Shown here piece by piece: positions 45,355-55,375 of a DNA stretch of 64,000 nt. The notes beneath the pieces were generated by a model that had not been told where the DNA came from, searched no databases, and was given only the letters and a program-made list of their open reading frames with translations. Numbering within the stretch: position 1 is the stretch's first letter; each line of letters begins with the position of its first letter. Position numbers and translations under genes: made by a program. The stretch covers positions 248,001 through 312,000 of the forward strand of contig MU405227.1 in NCBI GenBank assembly GCA_022836615.1, in the 5' to 3' direction. This DNA comes from Annulohypoxylon bovei var. microspora (lineage: Eukaryota; Ascomycota; Sordariomycetes; Xylariales; Hypoxylaceae).

Positions 45355-46961
45355 TTAAGACTCGGAGCTCACAGTCGCACCGTTAAGGTACTCCGTGAGA
45401 GTAGCTTCGTCCCGGATGGGGGCGAAGTACGGATGAGCCATCGCCTCCTTCGCCGTGAGCCGTTCCTGAATATCCGTTAGCAAACCTTGACAAGAGGCTC
45501 AGTAATGTTACAAACCTGGTGATCATAACGGAGAAGCTTGTCCAGGAAGTCAATTGCTTCATTGCTCACGAAACGCTGGTTCTCGCTGTTGACGAAGCTA
45601 TGCCAGGGTTTCTTGGCGAAACGGCCGAGGATGTCATCGTACTGAGGGTCGAGCTCTATCTCGTACTTGTCTAAATAATCGAAAAGATCATCAGTGCCGA
45701 GGACCTTAGCAATCTTCACTAGTTGGTCTGAATTGCTGTTTCCGTGGAAGAAAGGCTCCTTGCGGAAGATCATAGACGCGAACATGGCGCCAAGGGACCA
45801 CATATCCAAGCTGTAGTCGTACTCCTGGAAATCAACTAATAGCTCGGGTCCCTTGAAATAGCGAGAGGCAACCTAAAGAACGTCGTCAGTATCTGTGAAT
45901 TTTACACTTATCACACCGATTCGGTTTCAAAGTACAAGTGCGGACATATAAGATGTCCGGTGTCTTGACGATGAAAGGGAGGTGGCGCTAAGGCCTCATG
46001 AAACACTTACGCGCACATTATACTCAGTTCCAGGATGGTAGAATTCGGCCAAACCCCAATCGATGAGACGTAACTAATGAGCACGTGAGCAAGAATGACC
46101 TCGACCAAGATGTGGGAGACATACCTTTCTGTTCTCATGATCGATCATAACGTTATGAGGTTTTACGTCTCGGTGCATGATTCCCTTGCTATGGCAATAG
46201 TCGAGGGCCTTCAAGAGTTCGTAGATGTAGTATCGCACATCGATGTCGTTGAACTTGGGGTAGAGGCTTCGGAAATCGGTGTTGTTGACATACTCGAAGA
46301 TTAAAGATGGCGTCTTGCTCTATACGATGGTTAGTACTGGTTATCCTATATCGTAGTAGAAGAAGGGGGGTAGGGATTAGGTATTTCGCATAGCTCTACT
46401 ACAGATATTGGTAATAAAAGGGTCATCGCTTACTTGGTTGTCTCGGACGACATCGAGGAGCGCGACGATGTTAGGACCACCGGAAAGGTTCTGAAGGATC
46501 TTGATTTCACGCTTAATCTTCTTCTTCTTAACCGGTTTCAGAACCTTAATGACGCATTTCTGGTAGTTGATCACGTTGATGCCCTCGAATACCTCGGAGT
46601 ATTTTCCACGGCCTAATAGAGACGATGCGATATCAGTAACATGTTCTTCGAGGAGTCTGGAGCGCGTCGCAACGTACCGATTTTACGGACAACCTCATAG
46701 TTCTCGAGGATGCCCCAGCCTAGGTAGGACATAATTGTCAGCGTTCGGTATTCGTAAATATATGGTTGCTAGACAATGTCCACGAGACGGGAATTTTTAT
46801 AACAGGGGTATCAAGGGCATGGACGGGACACGACGAGACACGACGAGGTGCGACAAGATTTGGATTATTTAGACTTTGCGTGACTCACTGATATTGACAC
46901 TATCATAATCCCAATAACTCCTGGGCATGTTCTGGTTGACATCCGCATAGACCCGCGCCAT
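45355..46961 (-). CDS. cka1: Casein kinase 2 catalytic subunit alpha
   Basis: Seven exons (minus): 46961-46889, 46719-46678, 46612-46434, 46319-46125, 46073-46011, 45872-45516, 45465-45355. All are GT-AG and join in frame to 339 residues, the usual CK2-alpha length. Protein landmarks are ARVYADVNQNMPRSYWDYDS, WGILENYEVVRKIGRGKYSE (glycine-rich loop), CVIKVLKPVKKKKIKREI (catalytic Lys and the CK2-specific basic cluster), HRDVKPHN, DWGLAEFYHP (the DWG typical of CK2 in place of DFG), YNVRVASRYFKGPELL, and RLTAKEAMAHPYF. CK2 is a constitutively active Ser/Thr kinase acting with a beta subunit on acidic sites. Intron positions make the short second exon (42 nt) easy to miss; without it an internal ATG (MSYLG) can be mistaken for the start. 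Confidence 0.95.
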
Positions 46962-48226
46962 GATGGGCAGCCCACGTCCGTGTCCTAGCTCGTACACGGA
47001 AATGCAGATAGGCGGGAATTATGTATATGGATGCTTGACGAGTCAAATACTTACCTATTTGACTCTGGCGGCAGGAATGGGACGTGGCACGCAACGGCGC
47101 GTGTAGTGACGATATTCCCAAATCCGTCGGCGGTGGTTGTAGTGGGACGGGATTTATATTTGAAAGTGGGATGTCGACAGAACCCGGTCTAGAATGGCTG
47201 GCGCACGGTGGCACCTGAGAGGTTCTTGAAGTGGGGATTCGTACCCCGGCCTAACTACGGCAACCGATTACGACAGTACAAAGTTACGATATCGGAACAG
47301 TGCTTATTCCCGTGCAAGGGATGCATGTGCTTAATGTATGGCCTAGAAGTATGCATAGAAGGTGCACCACGAAAATGTAGAATACGATACTTGCACTTAT
47401 TGCTAAATGGAAGGAGCCTTTTTATTTATTCGGCAAGTAGAAAGAACATTTAGGTACCTGGTAGTAATCATTTGAAACATTTTATGAATTCTATTGTTTA
47501 AGGTTCTTTGAGATTGCAGAATCCCGAGTCCTGTAGTAAGAACCTTAGCAAGCAGGAGAATTCGGTACCCAAGATTCCTACCCAAGTACAGTATGTAATT
47601 TAGGGATGAACTGTATGCCATAATTAAACAGCCATGTTACACACCTATGGTTCATACAGCTTTTTCGTGTAAATAGGGGGTCGATGTAACAATGTAAGTG
47701 CCTAGTCGTTAAACACCATCTTCATGATCAAAACCTTCGCAGAATGTACCTACTCAATATGGGCTAGACTTCATTACTAAGCTGCCGTGATCGAGTGTGT
47801 GGGCTATGTCTTGACAAAGACTCGAATGAATGGTTATCATTATACATTGTGAAACCTTCAACACTCGACCAAATACTGCAATGTCAACAATTAGCAAGGG
47901 TTTCCTTACAGAAAATTGTGCGTAGAGGAGTAGATATGATGCATTCAGAGAGAAGATTAAAGATTCAACATGCATCCGTTCAGAAACCAACTATCCGCTA
48001 ACTATACGCCAGCATCAAGCGGTCTCCGCAGACTTTAGACTAAGGATGACGATACAAAGGTTCTCATCACGGAAACGAAACACAAAGGGAACAAGGAATG
48101 CAACACTAACCTGACTAAGCACAATACAACTGCGTGCATCTGAGACGTATTGTACCCACGAGCATATTATCCGACCATGGAACATACTCTACCTACCTAC
48201 TTTCTTAGGCTAGGTAGGCAACGGCT
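46962..48226. other. Intergenic region upstream of cka1
   Basis: About 1.26 kb; the promoter of cka1 lies at its left end. TAGG/CCTA-rich simple sequence occurs at 48188-48220. No gene was recognised; open frames are at most 81 codons. Confidence 0.45.
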
Positions 48227-49015
48227 TCAATCGTCGTACGAAATCCGCCGTCTCTGTGCCGCGGGAGTAGAAGAAGCATCCCGACCTGCATCGAGTTCGT
48301 CGTAGTCTAAACTGTCCATACCAGCTTCGACTACATCCCACGTCCTCTTGCGTAAATCAGGCTTCTTCTCGGGGTTGAATTTTCGCTCCAGTTGCTTCTT
48401 GCGCTTTGAACGTTGTTTCTTGAGACGCCTGGCTTCGGCCTTCGTAGGCTGGGGTGCTTCGCCTTCGATTTCCCCATCCTCGCTACCGTCCTGCACCTCA
48501 TCTTCCTTCTTGACCTCGATGTCTCCGGTGTTCCCACCGTGGACGACAGATGTCAAGGTCGGCATCGATCCTTCGTGGAGCTCAGAAGCATCTTCGTCTT
48601 TTGCTGCTTGCAACAGCGCTGCCGACTCCTTTTTGAGCTTCGTGGTTTTGGATTCGACACGGCGCAGTGACTCGAGTTCTGAATGTCGGAAAATGGCGAT
48701 TTGTTCGTCCGTTAGGGTACGTTTGACACCATCAGAATAGTAGCCAAGACCATCGTCCTCTTCCTCTTCATAATATTCTTCGTACTCCTCAAAATATTGA
48801 TCTTCATTTTCTACATTTTCTGATCGGAAGAACTGGAAATGGAAGAGTTCAAGTGATGAATTAGAGAAGTGCGCGTCATGGAATGATTCGATTTCTGCCT
48901 GTCTGAACAGTCAGCATTAGCCAAATGAAGGTGCATACCAACGCAAAGAATAACATACCTGCGATACTTCTGGGACTTGAAAAAAGCCACCCGGAACCTG
49001 CGTGGTAGCAGACAT
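48227..49015 (-). CDS. DUF3807-like conserved fungal protein
   Basis: Two exons (minus), 49015-48959 and 48898-48227, encode 242 residues. The intron starts GTATGT and ends ACAG, joining PEVSQ to AEIESFHDAHF. The N-terminal block FFQVPEVSQAEIESFHDAHF and SSLELFHFQFFRSE resembles the DUF3807 family of fungal proteins (recognised from memory, so moderate certainty). An acidic tract (EEYEEYYEEEEDDGLGYY), KRTLTDEQIAIFRHSE, and a long Lys/Arg/Glu-rich C-terminus (EARRLKKQRSKRKKQLERKF, then LRKRTWDVVEAG) follow. The basic C-terminus suggests a nuclear or nucleolar protein. No enzymatic motif is visible. Confidence 0.8.
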
Positions 49016-49584
49016 GGTCATGTAGACCAGTCGTTGCCTACGACTGAAGTATTGAGTTATGGAAGATGAAGGATGAAGAATTGCAACTTGCAAGCTGGAG
49101 CATTGATTAATTATGTAAATTGTCAAGCTGGGCGCTATCGATAATTGGTTGGCCAGACGCGCCGCGCTCTGATTTTCAGGCACTGTGCAACTAAGGAAAG
49201 TACCGAAGTACCCAAGACACTTCAATGTTCATATAAGAAATCCTCAATACAAATGCAATTTATGAGGCCAAGGTCAGGTATATCAATATAATTAACTACC
49301 TAAGTAAATAAAAGGTCATGGTATAAATAATTCATAAGCATCATCAAAATCGTTATGTCGTAGTAATCGTGAATAGTAAATACAATAACGCCAATGTCAA
49401 TGTCATGCTTGCTAAATCCGACCCCTGATTGGCTCATAAAACTAGAAGTTACCAAACTCGGTAGATAATATCTCTGGTATCTAACTCCGTAGTCCCATTT
49501 TGTGGGAGAGAGGGGAGTTATGAAGTCTGATGTTTCCTTATTGACCAAAGGTTATAGGAATAGAAGTGCCATATAGGTTGATGA
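49016..49584. other. Intergenic region
   Basis: About 570 AT-rich bases upstream of the DUF3807-like gene and downstream of the coiled-coil gene. Nothing was recognised. Confidence 0.5.
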
Positions 49585-50365
49585 TTAAGTCGTGCTCAGA
49601 AGTGCCAGGGCACTCTGGAAAGCTTTCACAACCTCGGATACTAGACAAGTTAGGTCATGATTCTTATATAAAGAATAAATAAATACTTACGATGCTGCTT
49701 CTTCTGTAATAGCGTTTGCTCAGAAAGGCGCACGTGTCTCTCGCGAGTTTGTAATCTACCACATTTTAGCTCTATTCATAAGCAAATATGGATGAAAAGG
49801 GGGACAAACCTCTTAACAGCTCTCTCATTATCATGAGTGGATGAAGACGATGCCCACACATTGAAGTACTATTCGTAAAGTTAGTCATAATCCAGGGGTC
49901 ACTATCATCAGCGAAATTAGTTTTGCATACCTTGACCAGAGTATCAAATTCCTCTAGGAGCTGTCTCTCTTGTTCATCCGCCTCTTGTAGGGCTTTTTCG
50001 TAGCGGTCCTCAAAGTCCTCCCAATCAAACGCAGCAAGGTGACCCGGGCTTTGCATCTCAGACCTATTGCTTCGTCGATTTTGTGGATCGGGAGTCTGTG
50101 TCCGTCGCTGACGCTGCATAGCTAAGTGTCTAAGCAGAGAGGTCTCTTGGCTCTCAATCTTTGGGACCTGAGTCCGTGGGGGCGACTGCGGTTGTGACTG
50201 TGGTTGCGAATGAAGTTTTACTGTTACGTCCTCTTCATGCGGCTCAGTAATTTCAGTTTCGTCGCCCAAATGAGTCGGCAGCTCTACCATCATAGATTGG
50301 TCCGGTGCTACTCCGTTTTGTGAAGGTGCCTTCACCGGCGACAATGATCTAGGTGTTGTAGACAT
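49585..50365 (-). CDS. Small coiled-coil protein of unknown function, 4 exons
   Basis: Exons (minus) 50365-49931, 49868-49810, 49755-49691, 49640-49585 join in frame (donors GTATGC, GTTTGT, GTAAGT) to 204 residues. The N-terminal 90 residues are disordered and rich in Pro, Gln and Ser, with SQPQSQPQSPPRTQ. From about 108 comes a conserved-looking helical region: FDWEDFEDRYEKALQEADEQ, RQLLEEFDTLVKYFNVWA, HDNERAVKRLQTRERHVRLS, then LLQKKQHLSEVVKAFQSALA. This is a strong coiled-coil heptad pattern to the C-terminus. I do not recognise the family. The size and layout would suit a subunit of a larger complex. It is divergent from atg14. Confidence 0.8.
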
Positions 50366-51093
50366 TGTCCTAGTTTAAGCTTCACGTGTACGGGTTCGTT
50401 CGATCAACCTCCGCAAACCAAATGGCAGAGCAATCAATTAGTGCCTAGAATTGTCTGCCCCTGTAGAGACTATGCGACGCGTGACGCGACGGATTTAGAA
50501 ACGAAGAGAATGACGCAACCGAAGCTGAATGATTGATCACCTGATGACTCTAAACTGCAACACTCTTCAAATTCATATATAACTCGAGGCACGGCTGAAT
50601 ATTGAAAGAATGTTGCTACAAGAATAGCCGATATCCAAATGCTACGTACCTAAAATGCCATTTAAGAAACGCGTCGCTGCCCAAGAACAATTAAAGTGAT
50701 TGACCCGGACTCGGACTTAAGTGGAGACAGCATGATAAAGCCGATAAGGCTGATAAGAACCGATAAGGTAATTACCCCTGTCTGCCCCGTCTGCCCTGTG
50801 CGTACCCTGGTACACTCTTCAACGTCACAAGGACCTCTTCGTCTTATTCGTCTCATCTTCCTTTTCACATTCACCGAATCAACTTGCTTATTGCATTTTC
50901 GCCTCCCTACTTCCGACGACTATATATCCTTCCGATTAATCGATATGTGTTTTGCTCACCGTGCCAATGTAATAGAAATCCCTCGAGTGCCCGTTTTCTA
51001 TCCGTAGGAACGCGGCTTTTTGTTCAATTACCAGGCATCCAGCCTCGTCAAATTCACGCCAATTCCACCGCCGCCGCCGCTGCCTCGCCCACG
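50366..51093. promoter_or_regulatory. Divergent promoter region, coiled-coil gene and atg14
   Basis: About 730 bases. Near 50780-50825 is an imperfect tandem of CTGCCCCGT/CTGCCCTGT and a GATAAG-rich stretch (50733-50767, four GATAA motifs). GATA factors that bind such sites are known regulators of nitrogen-responsive and autophagy genes in fungi; this link is inference. Confidence 0.4.
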
Positions 51094-52769
51094 ATGAGTT
51101 GCGACATTTGTCAGAGGGCGCATCACCCTAACAGGCTGCCCTTCTTCTGTGCAGTGGATGCGAGAAATAAGCTATACGACGGACGATTGGCCAACGCCGA
51201 AATCCTTATAAAGGCCGAGGAGCTCGAGTCGAGGATGACTAAGCTATTGTCTGACACCGATGTAAGCTCGGACGGTCCAAACCGCTTCGCTCGAACGTAC
51301 ATTGAGAACTGTGCTTCGGAGGAACACAAAGCAAAGGAGAGGATGGAGAGAGTCGTAGCGGCGGCAGACAAGCTCCGCGACGATGTTGCTGCTGCAAAGA
51401 AGGAGATCGAAGAGCGTAAAGCCAGCATTGCGCGTAAGAAGTCTGACCTTGCCACCGCTTCGCAGGGAATGACTGCGCGACGAACCCGACAGTTAGAAGA
51501 GCCAAGCAAGGCCGGTAAGATGACTAGGTATAATTGGGATCGAGAGTACGAGGCTATGACGCAGTACAGGGCTGCGTTGTGTATGGAAGTGGCCAAGTTA
51601 TACAGACTTCAGCGAATTAAGCGGGGGAACCCTGTCCGATTCGAATACAAGATTGGCGGCATTGATATTGTTGACCTATGCAATATGAACAGTAAGCGCC
51701 GGTCTTCATAGACTTCAATTCACTTGCACTTGTTCGATCTGATCTAATAATCCCCTCAGGCGCGCAACCCGAACTCATATCCGCATCTCTCGCGCACATC
51801 ACACATCTACTATGGCTTACTTCTCACTACCTTTCCATTCGTCTCCCAGCAGAAATCACCCTCCCACATAACGACTACCCCCGTCCAACCATTTTCTCAC
51901 TCACATCCTCCTACCACCACGGGGACGTCGCATTCCCCGGCACCTCTCTCCTACCCCCTGACCCACGTGACCGTCAATTCGCCCACGTGCCCCACCCTCG
52001 GCCCCTATTCCTCGATAAGCCCCTATCTACTCTCGCCAAAGAGGACTCCGCCGCCTACAACACCTTCCTCGAAGGCATCATCCTGCTCGCCTACGACATC
52101 GTCTGGCTCTGCCGGACGCAAGGCGTGCCCGTCGGCGACAACAGCAACCAGCTCGAGGACTTCTCGCAGATCGGGCGCAACCTGTACAACCTGCTCATCA
52201 ACTCGTCGCTGCAGCGCAACCCGCAGCAGATCGCCGACGCGCCCTCGCAAGCCGCCAGCCACAGCGCCAGCGCCAGCGCCGGCGGCAGCACGCCCTCCGA
52301 GCTCGGCAAGGCGGGGCCGAGGATGGGCCTGTACTCGCACGGCACCGCGCACACGTACCTCGGCGGCGCCGCGGGCGCCGAGCTCACGCGCGGCTTCAAG
52401 ATGCCCAACGTCATGAAGATGGCGGACCGCCTGCGCGCGCGCCTGCTCCGCGAGACCCCGGTCCCCGAGTGGGAGCTGCTCGAGGACGACGCGTGGACGC
52501 CGGACGACGCGCTCGACGACGGCGTCCTGGTCGGCGGCGCCCCCGCCCGCGGCCCGCTCGGCGTGCCCGGCCACCGCTTCGGCATCGAGAGCTATATGAG
52601 CGTCAACACGGTCAAGAGCGGCAGCAGCGGCGACCACAACCCGGGGTCCAGGGTGCCGCACAGCAGCGCCGGCACCGGGGCCGGCGTCGCGGGCCGCGAT
52701 CGCGAGAAGGCCGGCGAGAGGGAGCCGGCGAGGGGCACGAGCGGGTGGACGAAGATAAAGCCTAGGTAG
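51094..52769 (+). CDS. atg14: Atg14, autophagy-specific PI3-kinase complex I subunit
   Basis: Exons 51094-51691 and 51760-52769 give 535 residues. The intron (GTAAGC...CTAAT...CTCAG) joins CNMN to SAQPELI. The start ATG (CCACGATGAG) is the first in frame. The N-terminus has the Atg14 cysteine repeats, CDIC at 3-6 and FFCAVDARN with Cys19, then a long coiled coil (about 45-170), then the PF10186-like core: AYNTFLEGIILLAYDIVWLC, SQIGRNLYNLLINSSL and HGTAHTYLGG. Atg14 recruits the Vps34-Vps15-Atg6 complex to the phagophore site; Atg6 is encoded 10 kb upstream. The 3' half, from about 51990, is exceptionally GC-rich compared with exon 1. Confidence 0.9.
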
Positions 52770-53570
52770 CTTTAGCGTTAGGCTAGCTATGTACGTGCTG
52801 GGGTAGAAGGGAAAGGGGAAGAAGACAATAGACTACTAGGTTAGAGCAGGTGTCTTGAATAGAAGATATACGTTGTCTATATATTTGCATTAATAGGTGT
52901 ACTGTTTTGATTATTGTTGACTCTTGCTGAATGTTGACTTGCGGGGCTTTCATTTGTAGACGTGCAATCGTGGTGAGGGGTTAGGGGTGTGCACGATACG
53001 GCTTCCTCGAATAGGTACGTAGATATTAGAGTGTAGGTATATTGAACTCCATGCAACTAGTCAATTGGATTTAGTAGCCTAATTTTATTTATGTTCACAT
53101 TCCCCTTCCAAGCCCCTATTTCCAGATCCGCCCCAGACCGTTGTACACAATTAGGTTAAATGCTTATGATTCTCATACAAGGCTCTTTAGAAGCCTTAAG
53201 GGTATTTTAATTCCATAGTAGGGAGATTAGATTCTCTACCAGGACCATCGACCTTGCCATTTCCCTTTACCCACATCTAGTGCAAATGTCAGTCACCGAT
53301 ATCTGTTCCCTCCTGTGTGTCGAAACTCGGAGGTCCCCCAACCGGAACTGAGGTGCTACCAATTGTTAGGTAGTTTAATAAGTGAATTGAATGAAGTTGT
53401 GACCCCGACATCGAGAAAAATTGCGACGCCCTGGTTGTACGCCATTTATAGTTTCCATGGCGTAAACTTCGATTGTCGTCGTCTCTTCGAAAGCATTCGA
53501 TCCTTTGGTTAGGGTAATTATGATTATTAGGGTATGCTCTGTGTGCGATCCCTTGCTCGTCGGTAAAGTA
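52770..53570. other. Intergenic region downstream of atg14
   Basis: About 800 bases, 3' flank of atg14. No gene, hairpin or repeat was recognised. Confidence 0.5.
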
Positions 53571-53620
53571 TTCGCCTCAGGTCCCGTGGACTAGGCGAAC
53601 CGACCTGTTTTTCAGGTCGG
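53571..53620 (+). other. Two abutting perfect hairpins
   Basis: First hairpin: TTCGCCT (53571-53577) pairs with AGGCGAA (53593-53599) and encloses GTCC-CGT-GGAC. Second, immediately adjacent: CCGACCTG (53600-53607), TTTTT loop, CAGGTCGG (53613-53620). No mismatches. This may be a structured RNA or the left edge of the hairpin-rich region. Confidence 0.6.
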
Positions 53621-53675
53621 ACGCGAAGATCTAGCGAACTACCCTTGGGTAGCGGGGAAAGCAGCGTCTCGCACG

Positions 53676-54056
53676 ATGCGCAGAAGAGGTGGTCTTAGCC
53701 TATCCCACCTCAACGGTGTCACGATTAGCGGCGTGGATGCCGCGGCAGATGATGCCCATGATCGACTTCGACCAATTGTTCTGGTCTTTGCTTCACCTGA
53801 TGTAAAAGCTATTGCCGCAGAGCTAGTTATGGTGCTTCTGGAGCTACCCATTCCCAAGACCCAGACTCCACATGCCATCATCCGAACTACTATCATTGCC
53901 AGCCAAGTTCCCACTGGACCCAGCAACAAACCCAAACCCCTGATCATGCACACTTGTCGACGAGATGTGGTAGCCTGTGGGTTGGGTTGTGGTATGGGTA
54001 ATTTTCTCAGGCTCGCAACCGTTGCATGGTCAATTTCAATCTCGGATTTCAACTGA
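53676..54056 (+). CDS. Doubtful open frame, 126 codons
   Basis: An ATG-started frame of 126 residues (begins MRRRGGLSLSHLNGV). The opposite strand is open over almost the same interval, so at most one is real. No domain, signal peptide or splice evidence is seen; composition is ordinary. Listed only because it is the longest ATG frame in this gene-poor tract. Confidence 0.2.
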   Translation: MRRRGGLSLSHLNGVTISGVDAAADDAHDRLRPIVLVFASPDVKAIAAELVMVLLELPIPKTQTPHAIIRTTIIASQVPTGPSNKPKPLIMHTCRRDVVACGLGCGMGNFLRLATVAWSISISDFN

Positions 54057-54498
54057 GTGATATATTAAGTAGTACGAACTGCGTCCAGAGATCGGGAAAT
54101 CTGAGCATCTGTAGAGAAGGAATATTGCCGTTTGTGAGAATGGGTATCAGTATTTTATGTATAATAAAGTATGATCCATCCTCGTTATTTTATAGCTAGT
54201 TAAGTGCTTGCGTTAAATGATGTATTGCCATAATGTTTCTAAGTGTTTTAGATCAGGCCAGGTGAAAATACGGAGGAAATGGAGATATTTTCAAATCCAT
54301 GAGCACTTTAGGTCGTAGGAATAGGCATATATATATATGCCTACCTGGCAGCTCTACCTTCCTCGAGCAAATTACGGTATTTTGTCACAGTGAAGAAAGT
54401 TTTGTTAAAGTTCCGCCTCACATGAATTGCATTAAACCTGTAGTCCCCAAACTTAACAATAGCTAACTCCCACCCTTAACATGTCCTTCCAATCTTCC

Positions 54499-54696
54499 TA
54501 ACACTTTCTCAGCGCTTTCTCAGTACTTTCCCAGCACCTGCTCAGCTCTTCTTCAGCTCTTCCTTGGCTCTTCCCCAGCACCTTCCCAGCACCTTCTTAG
54601 AACTTTCTTAGAACTTTCCTAGCACTTTCCCAGCACTTTCCCAGCACTTTCTCAGCACTTTCTCAGCACCTCCCTAGCACATTCTCAACAACCTCA
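54499..54696. repeat. 11-bp satellite, about 18 copies
   Basis: Eighteen consecutive 11-bp units in perfect register, consensus CAGCACTTTCC/T. Variants such as TAGAACTTTCT and CAGCTCTTCTT form neighbouring blocks. No indels. The last unit is weakly matching. Confidence 0.9.
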
Positions 54697-55375
54697 TACA
54701 ACTCAAAGCCTATTATCCTCCTCGCACTCCTTCCCACAATGAGTTATACTCATACCCTAGTATATCTTCTCGTCTCATTCTTTCCTCCTCCCTTCTCGTC
54801 ATATTTTCCCAAATTCAGACCTCCACCTCCCGTTATCCTTAGAGTTCGAAATTGATGGGCTAGTCTCCGTTGTTGTTGGTGCATTGTGAAGCGTCGTATT
54901 TGCCGGAGATGTTGACGTCTTAGACTGATGCTTGATCCTCAGAACACTTAATGTGTTATATCATCATAGGATCTTGGACCAGAAGACGGCCTCTCTGTGA
55001 TGCTATGTACTCAGTTCGAATCTAGAGACAAGGTAATCTGTCAGTATTGATGTGAGGAGATACGGAAACATATCGAAGTCAAGAGTAACATAATAGAAGT
55101 TAGAGACGAAGGGTGAGACATACCGTGTTGTTTCCTGTTTTTGGCCCTCTCATAGCTCGATATCTTGGGGGGCTCCGGGGGGGTGGTGGAGGGGAGGATC
55201 TATATGCAGTTATTATGTGAATATCTTAGCGGGAAGGGTCACGAACCTGGTTTATAGCTGTGGACAGCACAGCCTAAGCCACGTTGGGGGTTGGGTGCTA
55301 TAGAGAAGTTAGTACATAGTCACTTGATAAAGGGGGGCTTACCTGGAGGGCGACCTTGGTTGGGTGGAAAGGAGT

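Noticed and set aside
46725..46734. ATG inside the first cka1 intron (MSYLGWG) as CK2 start
   Set aside because: Joining the upstream exon restores the conserved N-terminus (ARVYADVNQNMPRSYW) and a GT-AG intron; the internal ATG falls in the intron.
52023..52661. 212-codon antisense frame in atg14
   Set aside because: Shadow of the GC-rich second exon; the sense strand continues the Atg14 core.
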